NCBI GenBank assembly: GCA_902524895.1 | Contig: CABZFH010000001.1 | Location: 1-64,000 of the forward strand | Source: an uncultured Alphaproteobacteria bacterium | GTDB taxonomy: Bacteria > Pseudomonadota > Alphaproteobacteria > Methylaequorales > Methylaequoraceae | Direction of reading: 5' to 3' | DNA: 64,000 nt | Shown here: piece by piece, positions 1 through 7,559 of the stretch | How the letters are laid out: every line of letters begins with the position of its first letter | Numbering within the stretch: the first letter of the stretch is position 1 | Notes under the pieces: model-generated | The model's input: only the letters and a program-made list of their open reading frames with translations | Told to the model about the DNA's origin: nothing | The model's database searches: none | Position numbers and translations under genes: made by a program

Positions 1-694
1 AATTAAGCCCTAATCGTTTATAATGTTCAACTACTTTTGGTAAAATTGAAAAATTACAAAGTTTTAGATTAATTGAGAGTTTAATTGCTATAATCATTCC
101 TATTAAAATTGCTTCGCCATGTTTCAAATTTGCAGAGTAATCATTTAAACTTTCAATTGCATGTCCAAAAGTATGACCAAAATTCAAAAAAGCTCGTTGT
201 CCGTGTTCTTTTTCATCTAAACTAACAATTTTTGATTTAATTACACAGCTTTTTTTAACAGCATACCCTAATTTTTCATAATCTAGATTTAATAAATCAA
301 TTCCAAATTTATCTAACCACTCAAAAAATTTTTCGTCTTGAATAAATGAATATTTTAGGATTTCTGCATACCCTGATGATAATTCTCTCTTAGGAAGTGT
401 ACTTAAAGTTTCCAAAGAGGTAATAACGCAAAGTGGTTGTTTAAATGAGCCTATAAGATTTTTACCATATTTAGAATTTATGCCAGTTTTCCCACCTACT
501 GAACTATCAACTTGAGCAAGAAGTGTGGTTGGAATCTGGACGTATGAGATTCCTCTTAAAAGTAAACTTGATACGAATCCGACTAAATCACCAATGACCC
601 CTCCGCCTAAAGCAATTAATAAACATTGTCTATCAATTTTTTTAGCAAGAATTTTATCTAATAGTAACTTTAAAAAAATAAAAAAATGGATTTT
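1..694 (-). CDS. aroB: 3-dehydroquinate synthase, fragment lacking its N-terminus
   Basis: Shikimate pathway enzyme converting DAHP to 3-dehydroquinate. The leftward frame shows the AroB core: GGGVIGD, then PTTLLAQVDSSVGGKTG, a YAEILKY segment and the metal-binding NFGHTFGHAIE. The C-terminal end runs off the left edge. The 5' side is odd: the frame closes at a stop at 695-697 only about 30 codons before GGGVIGD, whereas the family has about 100 residues there, so roughly 70 N-terminal residues are missing and no ATG is present. That missing space is occupied by the CNNM gene on the other strand. It is either a broken gene, the product of an inversion, or an assembly chimera. Family identity is secure; functionality is doubtful. 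Confidence 0.8.
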
Positions 695-1960
695 TCAATT
701 GGTGTCCTTATAGGATCAATACTTGGTTTAATTTTATTATCAGCCTTTTTTTCAGGTGCCGAAACATCTCTTACTTCAGCATCAAAAGCAAGAATGAGAA
801 CACTTGCGAAATCAGGAAAAAAAAATGCTCAAATTTATGAAAAAATTTTTGCAGACAAGGAAAAATTAATTTGTACAATTTTATTAGCTAATAATTTAGT
901 GAATGTTCTTGCTTCAGCTATTGCTACAAGTATTTTGTTGAATTATTTTGCAAATGACGGAATTGCATATGTCACTATAATTATGACATTAATGATCTTG
1001 GTGTTTGGAGAATTAATACCAAAGACCATAGCTCTATTTAAAGCTGATTCAATTTCTCTTTTTATATCACCTATCTTTAAAATATTAATTATAATTTTCT
1101 ATCCAATTACTTCGTCTTTAAATTTTTTAGTAAAAATAATTTTAAAACCATTAAATATCAAAATTATAAATAAGGAAAAAAATACAAATCAATTAGAAAG
1201 TGAAGAGGAACTTAGAGGAGCAATAGATTTGCACGGCGATGATTCTGAAGAAAGTCAAGAAAAACAGATGCTAAAATCCATTCTTGACCTTGATGATGTA
1301 ACCGTTGACTCAATTATGATACCTAGAAAAAATGTTTTTAGCTTACCTTTAAGTATAGGGTACACTGATCTAATAAAGAAAATTAACGACAAACCACACA
1401 GCAGAATTCCTATTTGGGATAAAAATACTGAGAACATTATTGGAATCTTACAAGCAAGGCAACTTATAGGTTTTAACATAAAAAAAAATTTAGATTTTAA
1501 TATTAGAGATTTTTGCAAGAGGCCTTGGTTTATTCCTGAATCGTCAACCTTGGCCAATCAATTAATGGAATTTAAAAAAAGAAAAGAACACTTCGCTATT
1601 GTAGTCGATGAATATGGAGAATTCTTAGGTATAGTTACTCTTGAAGACATACTCGAGGAAATTGTTGGAGACATTGATGACGAACTAGATGAAATAAAAA
1701 TATCAAAAACAATAAAAGGTGTAAAAAAAATATCTACTAACAAATATATCGTAAGAGGCAATGTAACAATTCGAGATTTAAATAGAGAACTGGGATGGAA
1801 TTTTCTCGATAAAGATGCTTCAACCGTAGCTGGTTTGATACTGTATGAAAGCAGATCTATTCCGAATGTTGGTCAAGTTTTCTTGTTTTATAATCACAAG
1901 TTTGAAATTTTAGAAAAAAAAAATAATCAAATTACATTGATAAGAATTACAAAAATATAA
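686..1960 (+). CDS. CNNM/CorC (HlyC) family membrane protein with CBS pair
   Basis: Probable Mg/Co transport or homeostasis protein of the inner membrane. It has a DUF21 (CNNM) domain at about residues 1-190 with hydrophobic helices and the SGAETSLTSASKAR segment, a CBS pair at about 200-330 (TVDSIMIPRKNVF, then FAIVVDEYGEFLGIVTLED), and a CorC/HlyC-associated C-terminal domain at about 345-424. The 424 aa length is normal for the family. It opens the conserved alphaproteobacterial run CNNM-bolA-DnaJ-cobS-cobT. The start ATG at 686 has no clear Shine-Dalgarno and lies within 10 bp of the point where the opposing aroB frame ends, so the true upstream sequence may be missing. The older name hemolysin is misleading. 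Confidence 0.88.
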   Translation: MDFSIGVLIGSILGLILLSAFFSGAETSLTSASKARMRTLAKSGKKNAQIYEKIFADKEKLICTILLANNLVNVLASAIATSILLNYFANDGIAYVTIIMTLMILVFGELIPKTIALFKADSISLFISPIFKILIIIFYPITSSLNFLVKIILKPLNIKIINKEKNTNQLESEEELRGAIDLHGDDSEESQEKQMLKSILDLDDVTVDSIMIPRKNVFSLPLSIGYTDLIKKINDKPHSRIPIWDKNTENIIGILQARQLIGFNIKKNLDFNIRDFCKRPWFIPESSTLANQLMEFKKRKEHFAIVVDEYGEFLGIVTLEDILEEIVGDIDDELDEIKISKTIKGVKKISTNKYIVRGNVTIRDLNRELGWNFLDKDASTVAGLILYESRSIPNVGQVFLFYNHKFEILEKKNNQITLIRITKI

Positions 1961-2032
1961 AAATAATTAATTTTTTCAATAAATGATGTTATTATTTTAT
2001 AATATAAAAAATTTTTGGGGAGAATAATTTTT

Positions 2033-2488
2033 TTGATTATTAAAGATTTACTTAAAAATATAATTGGAAAAAGAAAGTTATATTTTATAGAACAAGAAAA
2101 GTCGGCATATGAAGCCGCAAAATCAATGGTAAGGTTTAAATGCGGAGCACTCTTAGTTTGTGAGGATGAAAGAAAGCGAGATCTTAAGGGAATTGTGACT
2201 GAAAGAGATTTAGCCTTCAGAATTATACCTAAAAACTTACAACCCTCTAAAACAAAAATTTCAGATATAATGACAAAAAAGGTTGATACGATATCAGATA
2301 AAAAAACTACCTTTGATGCAATAAATATTATGAAAAAAAATGGTTATAGACATTTGCCTGTAGTTTCAAATAAAAGTGTGATTGGTATTTTATCCATGAG
2401 AGACCTGTATGCAGTAGCAAATAACCAACTACAAGATTCACTAAAACAGCATCAGGAATTTTTGTTTGGCACTGGTTATGGAGGTTAG
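2033..2488 (+). CDS. CBS-domain protein
   Basis: Small cytoplasmic protein made almost wholly of a tandem CBS pair (Bateman module): first repeat with RFKCGALLVCEDE and GIVTERDLAFRI, second with DIMTKKVDTIS and HLPVVSNKSVIGILSMRDL. Such stand-alone pairs usually bind adenosyl ligands and act as sensors; the partner here is unknown. I place the start at TTG 2033, nine bases after GGGGAGA (2017-2023). An in-frame TTG at 2015 is unlikely because it overlaps that ribosome site. The gene sits between CNNM and bolA, and its stop overlaps the bolA stop by 4 bp (convergent). Confidence 0.82.
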   Translation: MIIKDLLKNIIGKRKLYFIEQEKSAYEAAKSMVRFKCGALLVCEDERKRDLKGIVTERDLAFRIIPKNLQPSKTKISDIMTKKVDTISDKKTTFDAINIMKKNGYRHLPVVSNKSVIGILSMRDLYAVANNQLQDSLKQHQEFLFGTGYGG

Positions 2489-2742
2489 TTATTATAAATT
2501 ATTTTAATTCTTAAAGCATGAATCTCTTTTGACATTTCTTGTTGTAAAATTTTAAAAATTAATCTCTGTCCTTCAAGTCTCGAAAGTTTATCAAGTTGAG
2601 TGGAACTAATCTTTACAAAAAAATGAGAGTTCCCTGTTTTTGGACTTTGTGAATGTCCAGAGTGTTGATCTGATTCATTTACAACTTCTAATACTGATGG
2701 ATTTAAAAAATTATTCAACTTCTGGTAAATTCTTGATCTCAT
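2485..2742 (-). CDS. bolA: BolA family protein
   Basis: BolA-like protein of 85 aa, a partner of monothiol glutaredoxins in Fe-S trafficking and iron or stress signalling. The visible BolA features are the N-terminal MRSRIYQKLN helix, the NESDQHSGHS loop with the His residues, HFFVKIS, and the LSRLEGQRLIFKILQQEM helix ending in HALRIKI. The start is set at ATG 2742; an upstream in-frame extension to 2919 is read-through of the opposite J-domain gene and is not family-like. Only 24 bp separate this start from that of the divergent J-domain gene. BolA next to DnaJ-cobS-cobT is typical alphaproteobacterial synteny. Confidence 0.88.
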   Translation of the reverse strand: MRSRIYQKLNNFLNPSVLEVVNESDQHSGHSQSPKTGNSHFFVKISSTQLDKLSRLEGQRLIFKILQQEMSKEIHALRIKIIYNN

Positions 2743-2766
2743 ATTATTATAATATATGTAACTATA

Positions 2767-3312
2767 ATGAAAAAAAAAAAATTTACAAAAAAATTCCCCT
2801 GGGAATTCAAAGAAACTAAAGATAAAATTTGCGATCAAGAAAATTGTTATGAAATTGCACTGTTTAAGGCACCTAAATCTGTTAATTCCAAAAATTATTA
2901 TTATTTTTGTAAAGAGCATATTAAAATTTATAATAAAAGATGGAATTTCTTCGCTGGTAAATCACAAAACGAAATCTATAATTATTTAAAAAATGAAATG
3001 TATATTAATAAACCAACCAGACCCATATCTGATAGAATATCCTCAAAAATAAAATTTGACTTTTCTTACATTTTTGAAAACAATTATAATTATAACAAAA
3101 AGAGTGACAACAATGATCAAGTGGATGATTTAAGTGCTGCATTGACTCTTTTTAAATTAAAACAGCCCTTTAGCATGCAAGAATTAAAAAAAAGTTACAA
3201 GGAACTTGTAAAAAAAAATCATCCGGATGTTCATGGTGGTGATATAAAAAAGGAGTCTCTTCTAAAAAAAATAAATAATTACTATAAAAATCTCAAAAAA
3301 GTTGCTAATTAA
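2767..3312 (+). CDS. J-domain (DnaJ-like) protein
   Basis: 181 aa protein with a C-terminal J domain: MQELKKSYKELVKKNHPDVHGGD carries the diagnostic HPD tripeptide, followed by a short final helix. The N-terminal 110 residues hold a cysteine-containing stretch (CDQENCYEIALFKAP, then FCKEH) seen in alphaproteobacterial members of this family. It lacks the Gly/Phe and zinc-finger regions of true DnaJ, so it is a specialised DnaK co-chaperone. It is followed 5 bp later by cobS and is likely co-transcribed with cobS and cobT. Confidence 0.85.
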   Translation: MKKKKFTKKFPWEFKETKDKICDQENCYEIALFKAPKSVNSKNYYYFCKEHIKIYNKRWNFFAGKSQNEIYNYLKNEMYINKPTRPISDRISSKIKFDFSYIFENNYNYNKKSDNNDQVDDLSAALTLFKLKQPFSMQELKKSYKELVKKNHPDVHGGDIKKESLLKKINNYYKNLKKVAN

Positions 3313-3317
3313 TTTTA

Positions 3318-4286
3318 ATGTTTAATGATCATATTAATATTGATGACGAGATTAGTTTTTGCGTCTCCACTGAAATTTTCAAAATTAAGACTAAGATAGA
3401 AGTTCAAAAGTTTACAAAAAAATCATCACTTGTACCAGATATTGACAAACATTATGTTTTTGATGAAAAAACAACAGTTTCGATACTTCAAGGATTAAAA
3501 CATAATAAAAAAGTTTTAGTACAAGGATTACATGGCACAGGAAAATCTACGCATATCGAACAAATTGCAGCACGACTTAACTGGCCATGCATTAGAATAA
3601 ATTTAGATAGTCATATTAGTAGATTTGATTTGTTAGGAAAAGATGCAATAGTGCTTAAAGAAGGTAAACAAATAACTACTTTCAAGGATGGTGTTTTACC
3701 TTGGTCAATTAAAAATCCTGTTATTCTAGTACTAGATGAGTATGATGCAGGACGACCAGATGTTATGTTCGTCATCCAAAGAATACTTGAATCCGAGGGG
3801 AAACTTACACTGCTAGAACAAAATAAAGTCATTAAACCCCATAAATTTTCACGAATTTTTGCAACAAGTAACACTGTGGGACTTGGCGATACCGCGGGGA
3901 TTTATCATGGAACTCAACAAATAAATCAAGGACAACTTGACAGATGGAATATTGTCACAACTTTAAACTATTTAAAACCAGACATTGAGGAAAAAATAAT
4001 TAGTAAAAAGGTCAAAGATTTTTATATAAACAATAAGAAAAATGTCTCTCAAATGGTAAATTTAGCTAATCTTACAAGAGAAGGTTTCAAAAATGCTGAT
4101 ATTTCAGTTCTAATGTCTCCCAGAACAACTCTATCATGGGCGGAAAACTCAGTATATTTTAACAATATAGATCTCGCATTCCAACTTTCGTTTTTTAACA
4201 AATGTGAAGAAAATGACCAACTTATAATAAATGAATATTATCAAAGATGCTTCGGACGTGAAATCTTGGGTTATGAAGCTTTTTAA
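3318..4286 (+). CDS. cobS: Cobaltochelatase subunit CobS
   Basis: AAA+ ATPase subunit of the aerobic cobaltochelatase that inserts cobalt into hydrogenobyrinate diamide with CobN and CobT. The 322 aa match the family length. Walker A is GLHGTGKST (near residue 74), Walker B is VILVLDEYD, and a sensor-1 type RIFATSNTVG follows. The N-terminal IDPDIDKHYVF-type segment (here VPDIDKHYVF) precedes the ATPase domain as in the family. It overlaps cobT by 14 bp. No cobN is in this window, so whether a full chelatase exists cannot be judged from here. Confidence 0.92.
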   Translation: MFNDHINIDDEISFCVSTEIFKIKTKIEVQKFTKKSSLVPDIDKHYVFDEKTTVSILQGLKHNKKVLVQGLHGTGKSTHIEQIAARLNWPCIRINLDSHISRFDLLGKDAIVLKEGKQITTFKDGVLPWSIKNPVILVLDEYDAGRPDVMFVIQRILESEGKLTLLEQNKVIKPHKFSRIFATSNTVGLGDTAGIYHGTQQINQGQLDRWNIVTTLNYLKPDIEEKIISKKVKDFYINNKKNVSQMVNLANLTREGFKNADISVLMSPRTTLSWAENSVYFNNIDLAFQLSFFNKCEENDQLIINEYYQRCFGREILGYEAF

Positions 4287-5991
4287 AGATCCAACAGAAT
4301 TTAAAAAGAAGGAGGCTTCTTCAGCTACCGCTAGAACTTTATCAAAAAATAAACATTTTTCTGTTGAATTTGTCAAAAAACAAAAAATAGGTAATAAAGA
4401 AAAATTTATTATTTCTATATTAGATGCTGAAGACCTAAAAATTGTCAGAGGTCAAATTGATTTAATTTGTTTTTTTGAAAGATTCATAAATAAAAAAATA
4501 TTTACTTCTGAGCTGCCAGTAAATTACAAAGAGAAAAAAATTTATAATTTAACGCATGATGTTAGAGCCATTATATTAGGCATTAAAAAATTCCCCGGTT
4601 CAAAAAAGAATATTGAACATTTCTATTCAAAAACTAATTATCAAATCTCAGACGACTATGCAGAGTATTCAGATCTCTTTTTTTATCTTCTTAAATTTTT
4701 TCAAAAAAAAATTACAAAAAATTTCAAAATAAATTTAAAAGAAGATTTAAAACTTAATCAACTTATTGATTTATTAAAAAAAAATATTGATGATCATCAA
4801 AGCTTTTCAAAAATCTCAAAAAAAATTTCAAAATTATTTCATACCGAAAATGAAGAATCTCAATTAGACTCACAAAATGATGGCTCAAGCTCAGAAAAAA
4901 ATAAAGACGAAAACCCTAGTGAAAATAAAAAATCTCTGAGTAAAGAGAAAATTAAAAAACTGCAATTTGCAAAAATTAATGAGATTAAAAATCAAAAAGA
5001 AAATAATAAAAGTATTAAAAATCAAAATTTTGAAGATAAAATATCTGACAAAGTTGATAAATATAAAGTCTTTACAAAAAAAAATGATTTAATTTCTAAT
5101 GCAAAAGACCTCGCAAGTAGTAATGAATTAAATATTTTAAAAAAAAAACTCGATGAAGAATCACCGAAGTTTGATTTTTTAATCAGAAAACTAGCCAATA
5201 AACTAGAAAGAAAACTTTTAGCCAATCAAATAAGAACATGGGAGTTTGATTTAGAGGAGGGGCTCCTTGATTCATCACGATTATCAAAAATAATTATCAA
5301 TCCTGAAGAAAGCTTAAAATTTAAAAATGAAAAAGAATCTATTGCAAAAAATACTATAGTTACATTACTGATTGATAATTCTGGATCAATGAGAGGAAGA
5401 CCAATTATAATTGCGGCCAATGCAGTAGAAATTCTTACTAAAACACTCGAACGTTGCGGTGTAAAAGTTGAAATCCTGGGGTTTACAACTCGTGAATGGA
5501 AAGGTGGTAAATCGAAAATTGAGTGGCAAGAAAATGGTAAACCCTCCAAACCTGGAAGACTGAATGATTTACTCCATATAATTTATAAAGATTCATCTAA
5601 AAATTGGACTAATTGTTCAAAAAATCTTGGACTTTTTCTTAAGGAAGGATTACTCAAAGAAAATATAGATGGAGAAGCTCTAGAATGGGCAAATAAAAGA
5701 TTAAGTTTTAAAGAACAAAAAAGAAAAATATTAATTGTAATATCTGATGGAGCACCAGTAGATGACTCAACACTGTCAGCTAATAATGCAAATATTTTAG
5801 AAACGCACTTGAGCGATATAGTAAGGGATATAGAAAATAAAAAATTTATTAATCTTATTGCAATAGGTATCGGCCATGACGTCTCAAAGTATTATAAAAA
5901 AGCTTTCACTATAGATGACGCTGATAAGTTAGCTGAGATTATGCTTGAAAAACTAACAGAAATTTTATCTAACAAGAAAGTTAATTCTTAG
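4273..5991 (+). CDS. cobT: Cobaltochelatase subunit CobT
   Basis: Partner of CobS in aerobic cobalt insertion. It has an N-terminal CobT domain, a long acidic, Lys/Ser-rich low-complexity linker (near 4850-5110), and a C-terminal von Willebrand A domain with an intact MIDAS motif DNSGSMRG and the downstream ISDGAPVDD. I prefer ATG 4273 (572 aa, overlapping the cobS end) because the in-frame ATG at 4231 would add a non-family extension lying inside cobS. The 3' end overlaps the convergent rpmB gene by 11 bp, leaving no room for a separate terminator. Confidence 0.9.
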   Translation: MKLFKDPTEFKKKEASSATARTLSKNKHFSVEFVKKQKIGNKEKFIISILDAEDLKIVRGQIDLICFFERFINKKIFTSELPVNYKEKKIYNLTHDVRAIILGIKKFPGSKKNIEHFYSKTNYQISDDYAEYSDLFFYLLKFFQKKITKNFKINLKEDLKLNQLIDLLKKNIDDHQSFSKISKKISKLFHTENEESQLDSQNDGSSSEKNKDENPSENKKSLSKEKIKKLQFAKINEIKNQKENNKSIKNQNFEDKISDKVDKYKVFTKKNDLISNAKDLASSNELNILKKKLDEESPKFDFLIRKLANKLERKLLANQIRTWEFDLEEGLLDSSRLSKIIINPEESLKFKNEKESIAKNTIVTLLIDNSGSMRGRPIIIAANAVEILTKTLERCGVKVEILGFTTREWKGGKSKIEWQENGKPSKPGRLNDLLHIIYKDSSKNWTNCSKNLGLFLKEGLLKENIDGEALEWANKRLSFKEQKRKILIVISDGAPVDDSTLSANNANILETHLSDIVRDIENKKFINLIAIGIGHDVSKYYKKAFTIDDADKLAEIMLEKLTEILSNKKVNS

Positions 5992-6277
5992 CAGAATTTT
6001 GGTCGACAGCTAATAAATTTTTTTTTAAAAGTTTGGTTTCCGGAGTATGTTCTCGAGCTTTCAGCCCCATTATATATTTATCTATTCCACCGTTATGCTC
6101 AACAGATTTTATTCCTCTAGCAGTAACTTTTAATCTGATTTTCTTGTTAAGTTTTTCAGAGAAAAAAGATACCATTTGAAGGTTAGGTAAAAATCGTCTT
6201 TTAGTTTTATTTATTGCTTTACTAACATTGTTACCACTTAAGGGTTTTTTTTTTGTAATTGTGCACCTTTTTGTCAT
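5981..6277 (-). CDS. rpmB: 50S ribosomal protein L28
   Basis: 98 aa ribosomal protein of the large subunit. The N-terminus MTKRCTITKKKPLSGNNVS and KRRFLPNLQMVSF followed by RLKVTARGIKSVEHNGGID are characteristic of L28. The start is set at ATG 6277, preceded by AAAGGAAAT; a start 18 bp further upstream is possible but not family-like. It is convergent with cobT and overlaps its last 11 bp, a common alphaproteobacterial arrangement. Confidence 0.93.
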   Translation of the reverse strand: MTKRCTITKKKPLSGNNVSKAINKTKRRFLPNLQMVSFFSEKLNKKIRLKVTARGIKSVEHNGGIDKYIMGLKAREHTPETKLLKKNLLAVDQNSAKN

Positions 6278-6332
6278 CTTATTTCCTTTGATCAAGTGTA
6301 TAGTTGTATTAATTATTTTTAGAAAATCAAGT

Positions 6333-7532
6333 TCATTTAAAATTTTTTAGATAAATTCCTAGAATTTCGTTTGCTGCATTAATAGAGTTTAATTTATTGT
6401 TTGAAAGTTTTTTTTCGATTTCATATGAAATTTGATTATTTTTAATATCTTTTTCAATAAAGTTTTTGATTTTTTGATCGACTAAATCCCACATCCAATT
6501 TTTATTTTGATTAATTCTATTTTCTAGAAAATATTTTCTTTTTTTTCTTTCCTTAATAAATCCTGATATTCTATTCCATATATTGGCTATACCCTCGTGA
6601 TTTATAGAAGAACACATTTCAACTTTTGGTTTCCAGCTATCTCTAGCTGAGTTAATAATTGATATAGCATTTTTATAATCGTTTACAGTAACTTTAGCTG
6701 TCGATAAAAGACTTCCATCTGCTTTATTAACAACGAGTAAATCTGCAAGTTCAATGATTCCTTTTTTTATGCCTTGAAGATCGTCTCCACCTGAAGGGAG
6801 TAACAATACTAAAAAAATATCAACCATACTATGGACAGCTGTTTCTGCTTGACCTACACCCATTGTTTCAACAAATACAACATCAAAACCCGCAGCCTCA
6901 GCACAATTTATCGTTTCTCTAGTTGATTTTGTTACCCCACCCAAATGGCCTTGACTAGGACTGGGTCTGATATACGCATTTTTTTTTATTGATAACCTCT
7001 CCATTCTCGTTTTATCACCCAAGATTGATCCTCCTGTTTTTTGTGATGATGGATCGACAGCTAATACAGCGACCTTAAAATTTTCTTGTAGCAAATAAAG
7101 TCCCAGTGATTCAATAAATGTTGATTTTCCAACCCCTGGAACTCCCGATATACCAATTCTAATTGTATTATTTTTTTTTGGTAGAATAGAAATCAGAAAG
7201 TCAGATTTTTTTTGATCAAGAAGATTTGATGATTCAACTAGTGTAATCGCTTTAGCGAGAGATTTTATGGAACCTAGTGTAATTTCTCTAACCAATTTTC
7301 TAATGTCATCTTTGTCTTTGTTATTTAGTTCAATATTTTTGATGTCATTAATCAAAAAATCATTAGCAGATACAAATCCATTTGTTTCTTTGAAAATTGC
7401 CCTTAAAATCCTCTTATTTGGTATTCGATTTCCATTTATATACCTAGAAATAGAAATCTCTGATACTTTAAGAATTCTTGAAAATTGCTTTGAAGAGATT
7501 TTATTTAATTGTAAATAATCCTTAAGTAACAT
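6333..7532 (-). CDS. meaB: Methylmalonyl-CoA mutase-associated GTPase MeaB with N-terminal helix-turn-helix domain
   Basis: G3E-family GTPase (MeaB/ArgK) that gates B12 loading and protects methylmalonyl-CoA mutase. The MeaB part starts near residue 77 (RKLVREITLGS, then ITLVES) and has Walker A GVPGVGKST (residues 130-138), the AVDPSS segment, VETMGVGQAE and the NKAD base-recognition motif. The gene directly follows the mutase. Residues 1-60 are an additional Cro/XRE-like helix-turn-helix: FSRILKVSEISISRYINGN looks like a recognition-helix region followed by IPNKRILRAI. Ordinary MeaB is about 320-340 aa; this one is 399. There is no in-frame stop or alternative Met between the two parts, so it reads as a true fusion. 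A palindrome lies 8 bp upstream of the start. Confidence 0.9.
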   Translation of the reverse strand: MLLKDYLQLNKISSKQFSRILKVSEISISRYINGNRIPNKRILRAIFKETNGFVSANDFLINDIKNIELNNKDKDDIRKLVREITLGSIKSLAKAITLVESSNLLDQKKSDFLISILPKKNNTIRIGISGVPGVGKSTFIESLGLYLLQENFKVAVLAVDPSSQKTGGSILGDKTRMERLSIKKNAYIRPSPSQGHLGGVTKSTRETINCAEAAGFDVVFVETMGVGQAETAVHSMVDIFLVLLLPSGGDDLQGIKKGIIELADLLVVNKADGSLLSTAKVTVNDYKNAISIINSARDSWKPKVEMCSSINHEGIANIWNRISGFIKERKKRKYFLENRINQNKNWMWDLVDQKIKNFIEKDIKNNQISYEIEKKLSNNKLNSINAANEILGIYLKNFK

Positions 7533-7539
7533 AATTTAT

Positions 7540-7558
7540 AATAACCATATCGGTTATT
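7540..7558. promoter_or_regulatory. Perfect inverted repeat between scpA stop and meaB start
   Basis: Arms AATAACC and GGTTATT around the 5-base spacer ATATC fill most of the 28 bp gap between the mutase stop (7560-7562) and the meaB start codon (7532). It is too short and lacks a T tract for a good terminator. Because the next gene encodes a helix-turn-helix domain, an operator or translational control site is a reasonable inference, but this is unproven. Confidence 0.4.
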
Positions 7559-7559
7559 T

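Noticed and set aside
2743-2919. N-terminal extension of the BolA protein
   Set aside because: It is the reverse strand of the J-domain gene; BolA proteins start at the ATG at 2742.
4231-4272. Longer CobT start at ATG 4231
   Set aside because: It lies inside cobS and adds residues not typical of CobT; ATG 4273 is preferred.
5022-5549. Leftward frames opposite cobT
   Set aside because: Low-complexity shadows of the acidic linker and VWA domain.
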